Assembly (NCBI GenBank): GCA_021414025.1
Contig: JAIOPG010000002.1
Coordinates: 248,001 to 312,000, forward strand
DNA length: 64,000 bases
From: Planctomycetota bacterium
Lineage (GTDB): Bacteria > Planctomycetota > Phycisphaerae > Phycisphaerales > SM1A02
Direction of reading: 5' to 3'
Below, piece after piece: positions 42,600-51,177 of the stretch (the first letter of the stretch is position 1; each line of letters starts with the position of its first letter). A program made the position numbers and the translations under genes. The notes below the pieces were generated by a model. That model made no database searches and was not told the DNA's origin. It saw only the letters and a list, made by a program, of their open reading frames with translations.

Positions 42600-43547
42600 T
42601 TACGCCACCAGCCCCTTGGTGAGGCGGAGGAAGGCCGTTTCGAGATCGGCCTCCGCCTGCTGCAGGGAATTTATCCGAAAGCCCGCGGCAACGAGGCGGT
42701 TGGGCAGGTCGCTCACCGGAAGCCCCGCCTCCGAGTCGAGCGTCACCTCGATGCGCGTTCGCCCCTCGCTCTGCTTCAGCTCGACCATGCTCACGCCCTT
42801 CACCTTGCGCAGCAATTCGGCGGCGGCCTCGGGGCGCTCGTCCACCGCGATCTTGACCAGCGTTCCCCGGTGCGCCCGCGACATGACATCCTTCATGCTG
42901 CCGGCGTAGACCAGCTTGCCGCGCTCGATGATGCCGACGCTGGTGCAGAGTTCGGCGAGCTCGGGCAGGATGTGGCTGGAGATCAGGATGGTCTTGCCCA
43001 TGCGGAGCAGCTCCTTCAGCAGCTCGCGCATTTCGATGCGGGCCCGTGGGTCCAGCCCCGAATTCGGCTCGTCCATCAGCAGCACCTTGGGGTTGTGCAG
43101 CAGCACGCGGGCCACGCTCAGCCGCTGCTGCATGCCGCGGCTCAGGCCGTTGACCTCGGTGATCGACTTGGACTTGAGGTCGGTCAGCTCCAGGACGTCG
43201 TGGACCGCCTTGAAGCGCTCCTTGCCGTGGATGCCGTAGCAGGAGGCGAAGAATTCCAGGTACTCGCAGACGGTCATCTCCTCGTAGGCGCCCATGAAGT
43301 CGGGCACGTAGCCGATCAGCGGGCGGATCAGGTTGTTCTGGTAGCCGATGGTCTTGCCGTCGACGCGGGCCTCGCCCCAGGTGGGCTTGAGCAGGGTGGC
43401 CAGGATCTTGATCGTGGTGGTCTTGCCGGCGCCGTTGGGCCCGATGAAGCCGAAGCACTCGCCCGCCGCGATGGAGAGGTTGAGGTTGTCCAGCGCGACC
43501 AGCTCGCCGTACTTCTTCGTCAGGTTGACAGTCTCGATCATCGCCAC
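42600..43547 (-). CDS. ABC transporter ATP-binding protein
   Basis: The 315-residue protein has Walker A GPNGAGKTTTIK (about residues 38-49), the Q loop VPDFMG, signature NGLSRGMQQRLSVARVLLHN (an LSRGM variant of LSGGQ), Walker B VLLMDEPNSGLDPRAR, and the switch His in LISSHILPEL. The C-terminal about 90 residues (DEAxx-type extension: VKGVSMVELKQSEGRTRIEV) resemble the DrrA/CcmA-like or Gld-type exporters. No ABC permease gene is next to it; instead the upstream neighbour is an 841-residue membrane protein 7 bp away. The transported substrate is unknown. Confidence 0.9.
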   Translation of the reverse strand: MAMIETVNLTKKYGELVALDNLNLSIAAGECFGFIGPNGAGKTTTIKILATLLKPTWGEARVDGKTIGYQNNLIRPLIGYVPDFMGAYEEMTVCEYLEFFASCYGIHGKERFKAVHDVLELTDLKSKSITEVNGLSRGMQQRLSVARVLLHNPKVLLMDEPNSGLDPRARIEMRELLKELLRMGKTILISSHILPELAELCTSVGIIERGKLVYAGSMKDVMSRAHRGTLVKIAVDERPEAAAELLRKVKGVSMVELKQSEGRTRIEVTLDSEAGLPVSDLPNRLVAAGFRINSLQQAEADLETAFLRLTKGLVA

Positions 43548-43554
43548 AGTGTTC

Positions 43555-46080
43555 TCAGGGTACGGGAAGGGGGAAGGCGAAGAGGGCGGGATCCTCCGGC
43601 AGCGGGATGACGATGCGCACCAGCACGTCGCCGCGGCTCTCCGGCGCCGCGCCCTTGAGGGTGAAGGGCACCGGACTGGCGACGTTCTCCAGCGTTCCCA
43701 TGACGATCAGGCAGGGCTGGGTCAGCCAGCGCGAAAGGTCGATCGAGCGGCCGAGGTCGCGGGTGACGCGGACGGGCGTCGGCGCGTCGGGGGGATTCAT
43801 CTGGTAGGCGGGCGGCTCGAGCATCTGGTAGAGCGAGAGCATGGTCATGTCGCTTTGCCAGCGTTCGGCGCCGAACACGTCGCCGCTGCGGATCGGAAGA
43901 TTGCGTTGCGAGTTCTTCAGCAGCGGCCGCTGATAGCGTTCGAGCAGCGCTTTCGTGAGGGAGTCGGAATCCAATTTCCCGGGATCGACCGGTCCGTTCT
44001 GATAGAGCACCTTGGCGAGGTCGATCTCCTGGCCCGGATTCCAATCTCCGGGCGGCATCATCCAGCGGCCCGCGTTGGGAAGCGGGGCGCTGGGCTTCAG
44101 GCTGAGCTTGGCGTCGCCGTTCCATTTCGGCGTGGCGAAGCGGAAGGGCGAGACGTGGATCAGCGTCACGTTCTTCAGCGCCGCGGGCAATCGGTGCGTG
44201 AGCGATCCGCTCAGTGAAATCAGGTTGCGACTGGAAGTGGTCGCGGTCGCCGTGACCGGTTTCCCTTCGACCGGCGCGGGAAGCGATCCCCATGTCGCGG
44301 GCAGCGACCCCATCCATCGCGCCTCGAAGTCGCTCGTGGTGGCGCGGGAGGGCAGGGCGATCCGCGCCGGATCATCAACGGGTTGGTCGAAGCGCGCGGT
44401 GTCGGGGAAGCGAAGGCCGCTCCCCGAGGGCGGCGGCGACCACGTGGCCAGAACATTTCGCGGGCCGGCCTCCGGCGCCATGGCCACCTCGGACTGGCCG
44501 AATCCAGGAAGCAGCGCGCTGAGCCACACCGAGGCGCGGACCGGTGTCGCTCCGCCGGCGGCCGCGGGAGAGGCGTCGCCGATGGCGTCGAGCACCGTCA
44601 TGTGTCGAAGCTCGGTCGCTGCGGTGCCAAGCATCCCGCCGATTCCATAGGCGACGGCGGAGGCGATCAGCGAAACGCCCGCGAAGACCATCCACGAGAG
44701 CCTTTCCAGTTTTTTCTTGCGCAGCGCCAGCCAGGCGACGGGACAGGCCAGCAGCCAGTAGAAAATGAAGAGCCCGAGCGTCGCCAGCACGCCGCCGGCG
44801 GCGCGCCCCTGCAAACCGATCTGGCCTGAAACCAGTTCGCCCTGGCCGCAGTCGTACTCGTCGTATTGCCGCGCGATCGCAAGCCTCGGCGGCTTGTGCT
44901 CCTGGAGGCGCTGAAAATCGTTCACGCTCATGGCGTCGGCGCGGCGGCCCAGGATGCGGTTCCAGAAGATGTCCACCTGGGGCAGGGATTCAGCGGCAAA
45001 GCCGCCGCGGTGCAGCGAGTCGATGTCGACGCCGATCAGCGTGATGCTGCCGTGGCCGAAGGAGCGCCGAGCCACGATGCTGCCGCGGCCGTTCCATTTC
45101 AGGATTTCCCCGGCGCCGGGGAAGGCACTCAGATCAGGCAGACCCACCAGCGGCTTCCAGGGCGCGCTGAGCGACTTCGGATCGAAGACGTAGATCGGCA
45201 CCCGCATATTTTCGCGGCGCAATTCTGTGGCGCGGGAGAGCGCCGGCAGCAAGGACTCGACCGGGACGCCGTCGACCTGGACCATGCCCTTGGCCGGAAG
45301 CAGGTCGGTGAGGAAGTGCGCCGCGCCGCCGCCGATCGACCAGGGGTTGCCGCTGGAAGGCAACGTGATGACAAGCGATCCGCCGCGTGAAATCCATTCG
45401 CGCAGCGCCGCGGCGCGGTCGCCGGCAAGCAGTTGCGGCGACGCCTGCGACCAGATCACCTCGTTGAAACTCCACAATCCCTCCCACCGGTCGGGGAAAT
45501 CCGCAGGCGAGACGCCGCGAGCCGCCAGCGTCAGCGAGTTCATGCTGGGCACGAAGCCAAAGGAGGGCGGAACTGCGGCCAAGTCATCCAGCCCCATGCG
45601 GCCGTCACCCACGATCGCGATCACATCCTGATTGGCCTCGATGGGAAGCGAGGCCTCCTCGGCCTGCGCGGGAGTGAATCGAATCGCCCCCAGCGGTCGG
45701 ACGCGGCGGCCCTGGTCCGCCTCGAAGACGCGCACCGAGTAAATGTGTCCCGCCAGCGCGGCGGCTGACGAAGGAGGGAGCTTGGCATAGAGCCAGCGCG
45801 AAACATTTTGCGCCGGCGGCAGCGTGACTTCGCGCCAATATGAGGCGACATCGCCGTCGGCGTTCTCGACCTCCCATTGCACGATCGCCGAGGTCGGGTC
45901 GGGCAGGTCGCTGCGGAGCCGCAGTCGCAGACCCGTCATGTCCCCCGGTCGGTAGGCGTTGCAGGCGCCGAAGCGCTCGACGTGGATCTCCACTTCGTCG
46001 GCCTGCGCGGGAAGCGCCGCGGCGCACAGGGCCAGCGCCATCGCGATCCGCCTCAGGCGATTGGAACGGAGGAAACCCAT
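43555..46080 (-). CDS. Large exported membrane protein with a glutamine-amidotransferase-like domain
   Basis: The 841-residue protein has a signal peptide (1-27), a long periplasmic region, and two transmembrane helices at about 428-450 and 463-487, followed by a further extracytoplasmic region of about 350 residues. Residues about 205-330 look like a class I glutamine-amidotransferase/DUF4350-type fold, with the sequence GRMGLDDLAAVPP upstream and WISRGGSLVITLPS inside it, and GHGSITLIGVDID at the end; catalytic residues are not evident. It lies between an M20 peptidase and an ABC ATPase on one strand, which suggests it works with the ATPase (inference). No specific function is recognised. 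Confidence 0.7.
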   Translation of the reverse strand: MGFLRSNRLRRIAMALALCAAALPAQADEVEIHVERFGACNAYRPGDMTGLRLRLRSDLPDPTSAIVQWEVENADGDVASYWREVTLPPAQNVSRWLYAKLPPSSAAALAGHIYSVRVFEADQGRRVRPLGAIRFTPAQAEEASLPIEANQDVIAIVGDGRMGLDDLAAVPPSFGFVPSMNSLTLAARGVSPADFPDRWEGLWSFNEVIWSQASPQLLAGDRAAALREWISRGGSLVITLPSSGNPWSIGGGAAHFLTDLLPAKGMVQVDGVPVESLLPALSRATELRRENMRVPIYVFDPKSLSAPWKPLVGLPDLSAFPGAGEILKWNGRGSIVARRSFGHGSITLIGVDIDSLHRGGFAAESLPQVDIFWNRILGRRADAMSVNDFQRLQEHKPPRLAIARQYDEYDCGQGELVSGQIGLQGRAAGGVLATLGLFIFYWLLACPVAWLALRKKKLERLSWMVFAGVSLIASAVAYGIGGMLGTAATELRHMTVLDAIGDASPAAAGGATPVRASVWLSALLPGFGQSEVAMAPEAGPRNVLATWSPPPSGSGLRFPDTARFDQPVDDPARIALPSRATTSDFEARWMGSLPATWGSLPAPVEGKPVTATATTSSRNLISLSGSLTHRLPAALKNVTLIHVSPFRFATPKWNGDAKLSLKPSAPLPNAGRWMMPPGDWNPGQEIDLAKVLYQNGPVDPGKLDSDSLTKALLERYQRPLLKNSQRNLPIRSGDVFGAERWQSDMTMLSLYQMLEPPAYQMNPPDAPTPVRVTRDLGRSIDLSRWLTQPCLIVMGTLENVASPVPFTLKGAAPESRGDVLVRIVIPLPEDPALFAFPLPVP

Positions 46081-46087
46081 CGGTGAT

Positions 46088-47500
46088 TTACGGCCGGAGC
46101 CCGGCGAGCTCCGCCAGAATCGCGGCGTGGCTCAGCGCGCCGCGCCGGAAGCAGGAGAGCTCGAACTTTTCGTTGGGGCTGTGGACGCGGTCGTCGTCAA
46201 GACCGAATCCGACCAGCAGGCTTTCCACTCCGAGAATCCGCTGGATCGAGCCGACGGCCGGAATGCTGCCGCCGCTGCCGATGCACACCGGATTTTTTCC
46301 GTACACCTTCTTCAAGCCGCGCTCCGCGGCGGAGAGGTAGGGGCTCTCATCCTTGACCCGGATCGGCGGATTCTTGCCGAAGGCCTTGATCTCCAGCGTG
46401 TACCCCGCGGGCACCCGCGCCTGCAGATGCGACGAAAGTTTCTTGAAGGCGACCTCGGGATCCATGTCCGCCACGAGACGGCAGGAAATCTTGGCGCTCG
46501 CCTCGCAGGCGATCACGGTCTTGGCGCCCTCGCCCTGGTAACCGCCCTTGATGCCGTTGCAGTCGCAGGTCGGGCGGCACCAGGTCCGCTCCATCGCGGA
46601 GAAGCCCGGCTCGCCGAACCCCTTGCTCACGCCGGCGGCGGCGAGGAATTCGCTTTCGTTGAATCCCAGCTTTGCCCACTGGGCTTTGATGCGGTCGGGC
46701 AGCGGCTTCACCAGGTCGTAGAAGCCTTCGATGGCGATGCGTCCGTCATCGTGGTGCAGGCTGGCGATCATCCGCGCCAGCGCGTTGATCGGATTGGAAA
46801 GCGAGCCGCCGTAGAGGCCCGAGTGCAGATCGTGCGATGGCCCCTTCAAGCGGGCTTCGATGTAGACCAGACCGCGCAACATGGTGGTGATCGCCGGCGT
46901 GTCGATGTCCCACATGCCGGTGTCGCTGACGATGGCGATGTCCGCGTCGAGTTCCTTGGCGTACTTCGTCATGAAAGGCTCCAGGCTTTCGCTGCCGGAT
47001 TCCTCCTCGCCTTCCAGAATCACCGTGACCGGGCAGGGCGGGCCGCCGGCGCAGGTGTGCCAGGCGCGAAGCGCTTCCAGGAAGGTCATCACCTGTCCCT
47101 TGTCGTCCACCGCGCCGCGGGCGACGATGCGCTTGCCCGTCGGGCCCTCCACGATCGCGGGCTCGAAGGGCGGGCTCTTCCAGAGCTCAATCGGATCGGC
47201 GGGTTGCACGTCGTAATGGCCGTAGAAGAGGACGCGCGGCGCCGTCACACCCTTGGGTCCGGGGTGCTTGGCCAGCACCATCGGATGTCCGTGCGTGTCG
47301 ACAAGGCGCGATTCGAAGCCGCATTCCTTGAGCATGTCGGAGGCCCACTGGCCGGCGCGGCGGACTTCCTTGGCGAAGGCCGGATCGGTGCTCACACTGG
47401 GAATCCTCAGGAAATCGGTGAGCCGCGCGAGTCCCGCGGGCTGGTTGGCGTCGGTTCGGGCGAGCACGCTGTCGAGTTGTCCGGGAGTGGAGACGTTCAT
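46088..47500 (-). CDS. M20 family peptidase (dipeptidase)
   Basis: This 470-residue metallopeptidase has the M20 signatures VLFYGHYDVQPADP (metal ligands His and Asp), GAVDDKGQVMTFLEAL, EGEEESGSESLEPF (catalytic Glu-Glu), VSDTGMWDIDTPAI, and HDLHSGLYGG in the dimerisation region. This pattern is that of the carnosinase/CPG2-like dipeptidases. It acts on dipeptides in the cytoplasm; no signal peptide is seen. The frame is open to 47599, but the ATG at 47500 (MNVSTPGQLD) gives the normal family length. It is the first gene of the unit ending with nadK, and is divergent from the next gene with 100 bp between starts. Confidence 0.9.
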   Translation of the reverse strand: MNVSTPGQLDSVLARTDANQPAGLARLTDFLRIPSVSTDPAFAKEVRRAGQWASDMLKECGFESRLVDTHGHPMVLAKHPGPKGVTAPRVLFYGHYDVQPADPIELWKSPPFEPAIVEGPTGKRIVARGAVDDKGQVMTFLEALRAWHTCAGGPPCPVTVILEGEEESGSESLEPFMTKYAKELDADIAIVSDTGMWDIDTPAITTMLRGLVYIEARLKGPSHDLHSGLYGGSLSNPINALARMIASLHHDDGRIAIEGFYDLVKPLPDRIKAQWAKLGFNESEFLAAAGVSKGFGEPGFSAMERTWCRPTCDCNGIKGGYQGEGAKTVIACEASAKISCRLVADMDPEVAFKKLSSHLQARVPAGYTLEIKAFGKNPPIRVKDESPYLSAAERGLKKVYGKNPVCIGSGGSIPAVGSIQRILGVESLLVGFGLDDDRVHSPNEKFELSCFRRGALSHAAILAELAGLRP

Positions 47501-47600
47501 GCGGCAGAGGCTAACCGCGCCCGGCCAAAGGAGAAACCTCCCGCGCCGGGATGGGTTAGCATCCGCCGCCGAAGGTCCTTCGAGCAACAGGAGAATCAAA

Positions 47601-48989
47601 ATGGCAGACCGCGTGGTGGTGGATCAGATTGACTTTCGATCGGCGCTGGTGTTTCCAAGGGTGCTTTCCGCGGCCACCGGCGCGTTCCAGCCTTCGCGGC
47701 TGCTGGCCGCCACCTTCATTCTTCTGGCGCTGGCGGTGACGGGGCGCTTCTACGACGCACTGCGCGGGCCGGTGATCCAGCCCACGGGCCTGCTGGCTCC
47801 CGCGCGGAGCTCGATCAATTCCGCCGTGGCCTCCGATGTCGCCCGCCGCGCGGCCCTTGACTACTTGACCCCGGAGCAGCGTCCCGCCGACATCGAGGGT
47901 CGCGGAAGAGTTGACATCGAAACCGTCTACGGGTTGCTGCAGAATCGCCTTGCTTCGGCATCCGAAACGGAAGCCGATGGAATTCGCCGCGCCCTCGAGC
48001 GGATCGATTCCTACCGGCTCAAGGGCACCTTTGATTCCTTCGCTACCGCCGTTGGCCGCTGCGTGGACGGGCTTGCGCTGGGAGTACTAACGGTGAGCCC
48101 CGCGATCGCGGTGACCGCCTTTGCCAATCTCTTCATCGAGCTGCCGCTGGCGTGCTGGCGCGAGGACCGCTGGTTTTGCTTCATCTTTGGCATCGCGTTC
48201 CTGATCGCGATTGGCGCCGGCGGCGCCGCCCTCTGCCGCATGGCCGCCGTCGATCTTGCCGGCAAGACCAAGCTCTCGGCGGCCGACGCCTTCGCCTTTA
48301 TCAAGCCGCGCTGGGTCAATCACTCCCTGGTGCCGCTCTGGCCGCTGCTGACCCTGGCCGTCCTTCTTCCCGTCGCGGCCCTGCTCGGATGGTTGAGCCG
48401 GGTTCCGCTGCTGGACATTGCCGCGGGTCTGGCCTACGGGCTGGTGATCGTGCTGGCGTTCTTCGCCGCCATCGCCCTGATTCCCTGGGGCTTCTGCATG
48501 CCGCTGGCGGTGGCGGCTTCGGCGTGCGAGGGCTGCGACGGACTCGAGGCCGCCCAGCGCACCGTGGCCTATGTACTGCGCCGCCCGCTGCAGGGATTGC
48601 TCTACCTTCTCATGGCGGCATTGGGGATCTCGCTGGTGATCTTCGTCTCCGATCTCTTCGCCATGGCCACGCTCACGCTGGCCTCCAATTTCGTCGGCAT
48701 CACGGCGGGCGACGGCCCGCTCTCAGGCCTCGCCGCGGTGCGGCTGCTGCAGCCCGACGATGTGGCGCCGATCCGGACGTTCGGTTTCACGGGCGCGATC
48801 GCCTCCGGCTTCGTGGGAATGTGGATCACCGTGATCAAGGCCCTCGCCGCGGGAGCCTGCTTCGCCGCGTTCTGGGCGGTCGCCACGGCCGCCTATCTGG
48901 CGCTTCGAAAGACCTGCGACGACCAGCCCTTCGACGATCTGTGGGAGCCGGGCACGGTGGCGGGATCGCGCCAAGATCAACGTCCGTGA
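47601..48989 (+). CDS. Polytopic membrane protein of unknown function
   Basis: The 462-residue protein has about 7 hydrophobic segments (for example RLLAATFILLALAVTG near 35-50, FCFIFGIAFLIAIGAGGAAL near 190-210, LIPWGFCMPLAVAASACEG near 300). The N-terminal region before the first helix is soluble, and a large loop between helices 1 and 2 contains a Glu/Arg-rich segment. A strong Shine-Dalgarno (CAGGAG) precedes the ATG at 47601. No family is recognised. It is followed at 22 bp by the next plus-strand gene, which may be co-transcribed. Confidence 0.75.
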   Translation: MADRVVVDQIDFRSALVFPRVLSAATGAFQPSRLLAATFILLALAVTGRFYDALRGPVIQPTGLLAPARSSINSAVASDVARRAALDYLTPEQRPADIEGRGRVDIETVYGLLQNRLASASETEADGIRRALERIDSYRLKGTFDSFATAVGRCVDGLALGVLTVSPAIAVTAFANLFIELPLACWREDRWFCFIFGIAFLIAIGAGGAALCRMAAVDLAGKTKLSAADAFAFIKPRWVNHSLVPLWPLLTLAVLLPVAALLGWLSRVPLLDIAAGLAYGLVIVLAFFAAIALIPWGFCMPLAVAASACEGCDGLEAAQRTVAYVLRRPLQGLLYLLMAALGISLVIFVSDLFAMATLTLASNFVGITAGDGPLSGLAAVRLLQPDDVAPIRTFGFTGAIASGFVGMWITVIKALAAGACFAAFWAVATAAYLALRKTCDDQPFDDLWEPGTVAGSRQDQRP

Positions 48990-49011
48990 GTCCGCGAGAC
49001 CGGGGGCGCGC

Positions 49012-49650
49012 GTGAGCGACCTGCAGGATGAGATTGCCCGCCGCGCCGCAGGCATGATGGCGCAGGATCAAAATATCCCCGTGAAAGACGCCATCGCGCA
49101 GGCGATCGATCGAATGGGTCTCTCGCGCAGCGTCACGCCGCCCTCGGTCGATCGGGTTCGGCTCCACGCCGAGGGCCTGGCGCGGGAAAGCCTGGGCGAC
49201 CAGGGCTACGAGGATCGGCGCTATCAGCGGATGGTGGCCATCATTGACCTGATCCGACGGCTTGAACGGGATTTTCCCGGCGCCCGCGTGGCGCTCATCG
49301 GTCGTGCATGCGACGGGCACTTCGACGCCGATCCGCAGGTTCATCTGCGCTTCGTCGGCGAGGCGCCGATCCATCGCATCGCGGACGCGCTGGTGCGCGG
49401 CGGCTTCCCCGAACCGGAAGTGCGCTCGCTCGCGTCGCGCGTCGGCATGCTCGATCAGGTTCACTCCGCGTTCGAATTCGCTCCGCTCACGCTGACGCGA
49501 TGTCCGCCGAAGCAGCTGACGCATCCCGGGCTCGATCTGCGCCACGGCCGGCCGATTCAGCAAAAGACACTTTTGCAATTGGAGGAGATGCTGGCGAAAC
49601 CCAGGCGGCCCTCGCAGCGTCGCGAGGAGCGCGGCGAACCCGATCTCTAG
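49012..49650 (+). CDS. Hypothetical protein
   Basis: The 212-residue product starts at GTG 49012 and is soluble. The N-terminal half is helical (AIAQAIDRMGLSRS; HAEGLARESLGDQGYEDRRY) and the rest is mixed (RVALIGRACDGHFDADPQVH). It contains nothing that identifies a family; the DAIAQAI-type start and RACDGHFDAD could hint at a nucleotidyltransferase-like core, but I would not rely on this. Its stop codon shares the CTAG palindrome with the stop of the convergent S1-domain gene. Confidence 0.55.
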   Translation: MSDLQDEIARRAAGMMAQDQNIPVKDAIAQAIDRMGLSRSVTPPSVDRVRLHAEGLARESLGDQGYEDRRYQRMVAIIDLIRRLERDFPGARVALIGRACDGHFDADPQVHLRFVGEAPIHRIADALVRGGFPEPEVRSLASRVGMLDQVHSAFEFAPLTLTRCPPKQLTHPGLDLRHGRPIQQKTLLQLEEMLAKPRRPSQRREERGEPDL

Positions 49651-50921
49651 GACAAGCCGCCCTTGAGCGCGCTGGTCGAGCCGAACTTCAAGCGCAGCTT
49701 CCGCATTGCGGGGTCATCTTCGCGGGTGGGCTTGGCGGGCTGCCGATCTTGATGGGCACCGGGAGCGGGGGCGGGTCGGTCCAGCAGGGCCTTGATCGAC
49801 AGGCTCACGCGCCGCCGCGGAGCGTCGATCGAGAGGATCTTCGCGGTGACCACCTGGTCCACCTTGAGCACCTTGTCCGCGGAGAAGATCCGGTCGTGGC
49901 TGATTTCGCTGATGTGGACCAGACCCTCGACGCCGGGGGAAAGCTCCACGAAGGCACCGAATTCGGCAAGTTTGGTCACCCGTCCGGAGACGGTCTCGCC
50001 CGCCTGGAGCGTCTCGAACTTGCCCACCACGGGATCGTCCATCACTTCCTTGCGGCTCAGCGAGATCCGCGGCGGCTTCTGGGCGCGGTCGACGCGCATC
50101 ACCTTCACCCGCACCACATCGCCCACCTTCACCGCGTCGGAGGCGTTCTTCAGGCGCTCGTGGGCAAGGTCGCTGATGTGGATGAGTCCGTCGACGCCGC
50201 CGATGTCGGCGAAGGCACCGAAGGGCTGCAGGCTGGAGATGGTCGCCTCGCGGATCTGCCCGGGCTCGATTTCCTCCAGCGTTTTCTGCTGTTCCTTGCG
50301 CCGTGTGACCGAGAGGGCCGCCTTGCGGCTGAGCACCATGCGGCCGCGCTCCTTGCGCAGCTCGATGATCATGCATTGCAGCTTCTCACCGAGGAAGATG
50401 CTGATGTCAGGCACGGTCCGCAGGTCGACCTGGCCCGCGGGCATGAACGCGCGGTGATGGGCGACCTCCATGTCCAGGCCGCCCTGGTTCATGCCGACGC
50501 AGCGCGCGTCCACGATCTGTCCCACCTGCAGGTTGTCCCACTGGGGCTTGGCCCGCATGCCGATGCGCGACAGGATCAGCAGGCCCTCGAAGGCGTCGAG
50601 GCGCTCCACCGAAAAATCCATCACGGTCCCGGCTTCCGGTGGGGTCTCGAACTGGCTCAGCGGACAGACGCCCTGGCTCTTGGGACCGAACTCGACCATC
50701 ACGTCGCCGCCCTGGACCCGGATGATGGTTCCGGTTCGGGTGTGGCCATCGCCCTTCACCTTGGGCAGGGATTTCTTCTCGCTGGAGATTCCCAGCAGGT
50801 CGCTTTCGCTGAGTCCGGCCAGCGCCTGGGCCATTTCCTGCTCGAGCAGATCGTCCACGCGGCTCGAGGCGGCGGACTGGGTGGCGGGCGGTTGGGAGGG
50901 CTCGATGGGCGGGTTGGACAT
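49647..50921 (-). CDS. S1 RNA-binding domain protein with four S1 repeats
   Basis: The 424-residue protein has four OB-fold S1 domains: GTIIRVQGGDVMVEF (about 63-135), GQIVDARCVGMNQGGLDMEV (about 146-215), a central one with ATISSLQPFGAFADIGGVDG and LIHISDLAHERL, and GRVTKLAEFGAFVELSPGVE with LVHISEISHDRI. The C-terminal tail is basic. This is the repeat style of ribosomal protein S1 but with fewer domains and no N-terminal ribosome-binding pair; it could be an S1-like translation factor or a second S1. The ATG at 50921 (MSNPPIEP) is preferred over 50939. It is divergent from the pilM-like operon. Confidence 0.85.
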   Translation of the reverse strand: MSNPPIEPSQPPATQSAASSRVDDLLEQEMAQALAGLSESDLLGISSEKKSLPKVKGDGHTRTGTIIRVQGGDVMVEFGPKSQGVCPLSQFETPPEAGTVMDFSVERLDAFEGLLILSRIGMRAKPQWDNLQVGQIVDARCVGMNQGGLDMEVAHHRAFMPAGQVDLRTVPDISIFLGEKLQCMIIELRKERGRMVLSRKAALSVTRRKEQQKTLEEIEPGQIREATISSLQPFGAFADIGGVDGLIHISDLAHERLKNASDAVKVGDVVRVKVMRVDRAQKPPRISLSRKEVMDDPVVGKFETLQAGETVSGRVTKLAEFGAFVELSPGVEGLVHISEISHDRIFSADKVLKVDQVVTAKILSIDAPRRRVSLSIKALLDRPAPAPGAHQDRQPAKPTREDDPAMRKLRLKFGSTSALKGGLS

Positions 50922-51036
50922 GGTGATTCCGGGATGCATCCGAAGCGTATCCGCTATTCGGCCACTTTGGGGGCAACTTCAGGCAACAGTTCGTCCCGGG
51001 GGTGCGTAAAGTTTCCGCAAGCTCACACCCGCTGTC

Positions 51037-51062
51037 CAAGAGGTCTGCTCAAGAGGTATATT
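51037..51062 (+). promoter_or_regulatory. Direct repeat CAAGAGGT and -10-like TATATT upstream of the pilM-type operon
   Basis: CAAGAGGT occurs at 51037-51044 and 51050-51057, 13 bp apart start to start, and overlaps a possible -10 hexamer TATATT at 51057-51062. It could be a binding site for a transcription factor controlling the operon at 51178; no -35 is obvious. The rest of the gap 50922-51177 holds nothing else that I recognise. Confidence 0.35.
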
Positions 51063-51177
51063 CCCCGTCCTCACCCGCCTCGATTGAGAAGCCCCTCGCC
51101 CGACCCTTCCCTCACCACACCCCACACGACTTCGATCTTGAAACGGACTTCGAACCCAACCAGGAAATCGCAACCGC

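Noticed and set aside
41688-43610. A 640-residue plus-strand frame opposite nadK and the ABC ATPase
   Set aside because: Shadow; both minus-strand genes show complete motifs.
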